Below the pieces are notes generated by a model. The model saw only the letters and a list, made by a program, of their open reading frames with translations. It was not told the DNA's origin and did no database searches. A stretch of DNA of 61,739 nt. It comes from an uncultured Clostridia bacterium (GTDB lineage: Bacteria > Bacillota > Clostridia > Lachnospirales > Anaerotignaceae). The position numbers were made by a program, and so were the translations under genes. Shown here one piece after another: positions 58,981-61,739 of this stretch. Where the stretch lies: assembly GCA_910586765.1 (NCBI GenBank), contig CAJUJJ010000018.1, positions 1-61,739 on the forward strand, written 5' to 3'. Position 1 is the first letter of the stretch; every line of letters starts with the position of its first letter.

Positions 58981-59640
58981 TTAATATCGGGGGGGGAGGG
59001 TAATATTATTTACATTATTTACTATTTCTATTGTAGATAGTTCTGGAATAAATTCTGCTGCTATTTCTTCCATTTTTGATGCAGCTAGAACCGTCGATTG
59101 TGTAATTTTTGATAAGTTTTTTTGTAAAAAACCTGTAATTTGTGTTGTTCTTGAACTTTGTTGAAATGCAGCAAAATTTTTCATATGCTGTACTATCATT
59201 TTCATTGTATCATTTTTGTGCTTACTGTGTAGCAAGTCAATACTATTAAAGTTTGTTCCCTGAGCAATACGGTCAATTTCTGTACGAATTTCATCAAATT
59301 CCATTTGTAGTTTATCACGATTTGCGTTATCGTTATAAGTGCCGTTAGCTGACTGTGTAGCTAATTCAACAGCACGATTAAGCATAGCATGTATTTCCTG
59401 TAAGCCACCTTCTGCTGTTGTCAATAAATTTCCTGCATCGCCACAATTTTTTTGAGCTGCTACTAAACCAGTAATTTGAGCACGCATTTTTTCAGAAATC
59501 GCAAGACCAGCAGCGTCGTCCCCAGCACGATTAATGCGATAACCAGAAGAAAGTTTTTCTAAAATCTTTTGGGAGTTTTCTGCTGTTTTGTTGTAATAGT
59601 TTTGACTGTTTGTTACCATAATATTGTGTTGTATAACCAT
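58981..59640 (-). CDS. Flagellin, N-terminal part (phase-off truncated form)
   Basis: 219 residues with a full flagellin N domain. It starts Met-Val-Ile-Gln-His-Asn-Ile and contains Ile-Leu-Glu-Lys-Leu-Ser-Ser-Gly-Tyr-Arg-Ile-Asn-Arg-Ala-Gly-Asp-Asp-Ala-Ala-Gly-Leu and Gln-Ser-Ala-Asn-Gly-Thr-Tyr-Asn-Asp, then helical D1 segments. It runs into a stop 9 nt after the run of eight Cs at 58989-58996. As sequenced the product lacks the C domain and cannot assemble. ATG 59640 follows AATGGAGTG; the upstream in-frame GTG is too close to the ribosome site. Confidence 0.9.
   Translation of the reverse strand: MVIQHNIMVTNSQNYYNKTAENSQKILEKLSSGYRINRAGDDAAGLAISEKMRAQITGLVAAQKNCGDAGNLLTTAEGGLQEIHAMLNRAVELATQSANGTYNDNANRDKLQMEFDEIRTEIDRIAQGTNFNSIDLLHSKHKNDTMKMIVQHMKNFAAFQQSSRTTQITGFLQKNLSKITQSTVLAASKMEEIAAEFIPELSTIEIVNNVNNITLPPRY
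58989..58996 (-). repeat. Poly-C tract (C8 in the coding strand), probable contingency site
   Basis: Eight consecutive C in the flagellin sense strand (G on the plus strand), preceded by CCC-T. With seven Cs the N-terminal frame continues Thr-Leu-Pro-Pro-Asp-Ile-Asn-Ile-Val-Thr-Tyr directly into the repeat domain. Such tracts change length by slipped-strand mispairing. Confidence 0.8.
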
Positions 59641-59686
59641 TAAATACACTCCATTCTTTGTTTCTATTTGCTATTGTTTTATATAC

Positions 59687-59715
59687 AGAATATCATAAAA
59701 TTTGTCGATTTTCAA
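59687..59715 (-). promoter_or_regulatory. Promoter of the flagellin gene
   Basis: Minus strand TTGAAA (59715-59710), 17-nt spacer, TATTCT (59692-59687). It looks like sigma-A rather than the sigma-D usual for flagellins. Confidence 0.55.
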
Positions 59716-59804
59716 TGTTTCACCAAAGGCTTTTAAGGAATAACGTCAGTTACTTTGAAATATGATGTCAATCTCAAAAAATGATAAAATAAAGAGAAAA
59801 AAGA

Positions 59805-60060
59805 TTGAAAGAAATAAAAAGTATCATAGAAGTTTTTGAAAATTTAGGAAATGAAAAGAACATTAGATAAAAAAGACATAAACTAATAGATATCATAGTT
59901 ATGAACATATATGCAATCATATGTGGTAATACAGACAGTGAAAATATAGCTGATTGACTATATTTAAGAAAAGATTATTTTATCTTGAAAATGGAATTTC
60001 TAACGCAGATACTTTTGATAATAGTAAAGTTTTCTATGGTATTTTTTTATTCATCTATTT
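59805..60060 (+). pseudogene. Remnant of an ISAs1-family transposase
   Basis: Plus strand, frame starting at 59805: Ile-Glu-Val-Phe-Glu-Asn-Leu, stop, then Arg-His-Lys-Leu-Ile-Asp-Ile-Ile and Ala-Ile-Ile-Cys-Gly-Asn-Thr-Asp-Ser-Glu-Asn-Ile-Ala-Asp, stop, Leu-Tyr-Leu-Arg-Lys. After a one-base frameshift it reads Leu-Glu-Asn-Gly-Ile-Ser-Asn-Ala-Asp-Thr-Phe-Asp. These are the N-terminal landmarks of ISAs1 (H-repeat) transposases. Two stops, a frameshift and 3' loss make it dead. Confidence 0.6.
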
Positions 60061-60635
60061 TTAATAAAGAAAATAATAATAAATATAAAAAAGTTTAATA
60101 ACGTACCAGCATAACAAAACATTTTAATTATTAAAATATTTTGAAAGGAGATAAATATTTAGACACTATAAGCAATACTTATATGGAAGTATATGGAAAT
60201 AAAAATATTATTAGTGGAAGAAGAAATAATTATAAATGAAAAAAGTAAAAAAATATCATACCTATTATGAAACTACTTAATAGAAGAAAAAGAAAAGAAC
60301 AACAGAAATAGTTAAACAAAAGAGAAATGTATTTGGGTTTTATATGGTAATAATTTTCTTTTGTCAACAAATAAAGCAGGAGCGTGTCACGTTCCTGCTA
60401 TTAAGATAATCAATCAACGATAACTAAAAAAACCTTCCTACTTATAATAATTTTTATTGGTGTAGTTTGAAACTAGAACAAAAAGCCAAAATTGAGCAGA
60501 CTGCACAAACAATACTTGACGTATGTGCATTATATTCTGACAGTAGTTTAGATAATTTGAATTTATATAATTTATATAAAAATATGTTGACACCAAATAA
60601 AATACCATATATAATAGAAACAGGAAGTGTTTGAG
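60061..60635. other. Non-coding, decayed region of the island
   Basis: AT-rich with no intact gene. A ribosome-like AAAGGAG (60144) is followed by a frame containing Tyr-Gly-Asn-Lys-Asn-Ile-Ile-Ser that stops early, possibly the start of a lost HTH gene. A hairpin ggagcgtg / cacgttcc lies at 60380-60397 and may be a terminator. Confidence 0.35.
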
Positions 60636-60893
60636 ATGTCAAAATGGGATAAACTTTTAAAACGAATTTATTCGTTATCAAAAGACTTTCGCTTTGAAGA
60701 ATTGCGTAAAGTGTTAGAAAGTTATGGATATCAAATGAATGCTCCAAAAAGTGGCAGCAGTCATTATACATTTAGAAAAGCAGGTTGTCAGCCGATTACT
60801 ATACCAAAACATGAACCAATTAAAAAAGTTTATGTAGAAATGGTAAAACAAATTGTGGAAAGTGAGGAAAGAAATCATGAAAACACTAGATGA
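60636..60893 (+). CDS. hicA: HicA-family toxin (mRNA interferase)
   Basis: An 85-residue HicA with a dsRBD-like fold. Arg-Phe-Glu-Glu-Leu-Arg-Lys-Val-Leu-Glu-Ser-Tyr-Gly-Tyr forms the first helix, and Gly-Ser-Ser-His43-Tyr-Thr-Phe-Arg carries the catalytic His, then Pro-Ile-Thr-Ile-Pro-Lys-His. It cleaves mRNA when free. AGGAAGTG precedes ATG 60636. It overlaps hicB by 17 nt. Its place next to the right attachment site suggests a role in keeping the island in the population. Confidence 0.92.
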   Translation: MSKWDKLLKRIYSLSKDFRFEELRKVLESYGYQMNAPKSGSSHYTFRKAGCQPITIPKHEPIKKVYVEMVKQIVESEERNHENTR

Positions 60894-61239
60894 TTATATG
60901 CAAATATCTTATCGTATGGAGATAGTAGAAGATAAACAAGAAGGTGGTTTTGTAGTTTCTTTTCCTGAACTTCCTGGTTGTATTACTTGTGGTGAAACAA
61001 TAGAATCTGCTATAGCAAATGCACTGGATGCAAAAAAAGCATGGTTAGAGGCAGCATTAGAACAAGGTATTGAAATACAACAACCAGATAATTTAAAAGA
61101 ATACTCAGGACAATTTAAACTGCGTATTCCTCGCAGCCTGCATAAATCCCTTGCAGAACATTCTAAAAAAGAGGGAATTAGCATGAATCAGTATTGTGTG
61201 TATTTGCTTTCTCGTAATGATGCTATGCATATGAAATAA
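60877..61239 (+). CDS. hicB: HicB-family antitoxin
   Basis: A 120-residue HicB. The N-terminal RNase H-like HicB fold has Phe-Val-Val-Ser-Phe-Pro-Glu-Leu-Pro-Gly-Cys-Ile-Thr-Cys-Gly and Ala-Leu-Asp-Ala-Lys-Lys-Ala-Trp-Leu. The C-terminal ribbon-helix-helix has Lys-Leu-Arg-Ile-Pro-Arg-Ser-Leu-His-Lys-Ser-Leu-Ala and Ser-Met-Asn-Gln-Tyr. It neutralises HicA and represses the operon through the RHH domain. ATG 60877 after GAGGAAAG; overlaps the hicA end. Confidence 0.93.
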   Translation: MKTLDDYMQISYRMEIVEDKQEGGFVVSFPELPGCITCGETIESAIANALDAKKAWLEAALEQGIEIQQPDNLKEYSGQFKLRIPRSLHKSLAEHSKKEGISMNQYCVYLLSRNDAMHMK

Positions 61240-61303
61240 ATGATTGTATTTAATTTTTAAGTAATAAGGAAGATTGACAATAAAAAGGAGAGTTGATTTT
61301 AGT

Positions 61304-61322
61304 GGTGCCAAAACGGTGCCAA
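61304..61322. repeat. Direct repeats GGTGCCAA near the right attachment site
   Basis: Two copies (61304-61311, 61315-61322) inside the right end, and a third at 52205-52212 inside the left end. They are good candidates for integrase arm-binding sites. Confidence 0.4.
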
Positions 61323-61423
61323 GAAATATTGTAAATGAAAATATACTATGCTAAAACAGCACTTTTTGGTTGTTTTTGATAATAGAAAACATAGAAAATA
61401 TCATAAAAAATGGTATTCGGATA

Positions 61424-61479
61424 TCGTGAAGGTGGTAGAACAGTAGGTGCTGGTTCTGTTACTGAAATTATTGAGTAAT
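61424..61479. repeat. Right attachment repeat of the mobile island (attR)
   Basis: Copy of the last 18 codons of tuf and stop codon, differing from the left copy only at 61469. It has no tuf start and only the 3' fragment. The displaced tuf terminator follows. Confidence 0.85.
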
Positions 61480-61514
61480 ATTTATTTTGTAAATAAATTA
61501 TTTGTGTAAAAACG

Positions 61515-61555
61515 GAAAAACCCTTGAAAGTTTAGGCTTTCAGGGGTTTTATTTT
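61515..61555 (+). terminator. Intrinsic terminator, probably the original tuf terminator
   Basis: Stem aaaacccttgaaag / ctttcaggggtttt and a T run, 36 bp after the duplicated tuf stop codon. Its spacing fits a native tuf terminator displaced by the island. Confidence 0.75.
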
Positions 61556-61739
61556 TTTGTAATTTTTAAATATTGTAATAAAGATGGAAAATAAGATGTA
61601 AAATGATTATCACGAAAAATGGTATGTGGCTCTAATTTGGCTCTATTTTTTATTATTTTTAAATTGTTTTTCTAGGCGGTATATTTAAACAAATTTTACA
61701 GGAAATAACAACTAAAAAAATAGGGTATACTAAGTAATA
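61556..61739. other. Chromosomal flank after the island, no gene seen
   Basis: AT-rich end of the window with no supported ORF. Confidence 0.4.

Larger units (their letters stand above)
52066..61479. mobile_element. Integrated mobile island at tuf (integrase, Rep-like ATPase, flagellin, HicAB)
   Basis: Bounded by the duplicated tuf 3' end. Inside, left to right: repressor (minus), promoter/operator, excisionase-like gene, tyrosine integrase, RepA-like ATPase, palindrome modules, small conserved mobile-element protein, flagellin (minus), transposase remnant and hicAB. There are no conjugation, capsid or terminase genes, so it is non-autonomous for transfer or uses a helper. Composition is clearly more AT-rich than tuf. 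The size between corresponding repeat points is 9358 bp. Confidence 0.8.

Noticed and set aside
58981..58996. Programmed ribosomal frameshifting at the poly-C tract
   Set aside because: A +1 shift at CCC-CGA is possible, but no stimulatory element or typical slippery context is visible; tract-length variation is the simpler reading. Not fully excluded.
52066..61479. Classification of the island as a complete prophage or conjugative element
   Set aside because: No capsid, terminase, tail, relaxase or coupling-protein genes are present.

Overview
The window comes from the chromosome of a low-GC, spore-forming, flagellated anaerobe of the Clostridia, probably Lachnospiraceae-like. The support is an AT-rich base composition, an alpha/beta small acid-soluble spore protein, a membrane-anchored LonB, a clostridial 2[4Fe-4S] ferredoxin, an acetate/butyrate-type CoA-transferase, and flagellin and FliD-like proteins. 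I cannot name the species from sequence alone.

Layout. 1-315: the tail of an rRNA operon (5S 3' end, then tRNA-Asn, tRNA-Glu, tRNA-Cys). 442-3219: a run of small, mostly unknown genes. 3371-10540: housekeeping and sporulation genes (lonB; convergent FliD-like gene; ferredoxin; SASP; PspC; engB-lon). 11379-13376: glmS behind a glmS ribozyme. 13473-20821: a DNA glycosylase with a CTG start, a zinc ABC operon, a DtxR-family regulator, and palindromic intergenic repeats. 21131-52120: the translation/transcription superoperon in canonical order (rpmG-secE-nusG-rplK-rplA ... L10 leader-rplJ-rplL ... rpoB-rpoC ... rpsL-rpsG-fusA-tuf). It is split by three blocks of unrelated genes: 3.3 kb between rplA and rplJ, 11 kb between rplL and rpoB, and 0.9 kb between rpoC and rpsL.

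52066-61479 is an integrated mobile island of about 9.4 kb. A 56-bp direct repeat with one mismatch, equal to the last codons of tuf, bounds it. The tuf copy at the left is intact. The right copy lies just ahead of a second terminator that I read as tuf's displaced native one. The island carries a repressor, a promoter with a perfect operator palindrome, an excisionase-like protein, a tyrosine integrase, a RepA/DnaB-type ATPase, palindrome-rich repeats that could be an origin, a remnant of an ISAs1-family transposase, a HicAB toxin-antitoxin pair next to the right end, and a very unusual flagellin.

That flagellin is the most interesting object in the window. Normal flagellin N- and C-terminal domains flank about nine 28-residue glycine-rich repeats, probably a beta-solenoid, and an Asp-Pro linker. 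The reading frame is broken exactly at a run of eight C residues. Seven Cs would restore one 898-residue protein. This looks like slipped-strand (phase-variable) control of an adhesin-like flagellin carried on a mobile element.

Other points of note are a promoter-hairpin-terminator unit of about 82 nt, antisense-facing, between a membrane gene and rpoB; terminators duplicated around inserted sequence at two places; and a truncated prolyl-tRNA editing domain gene.
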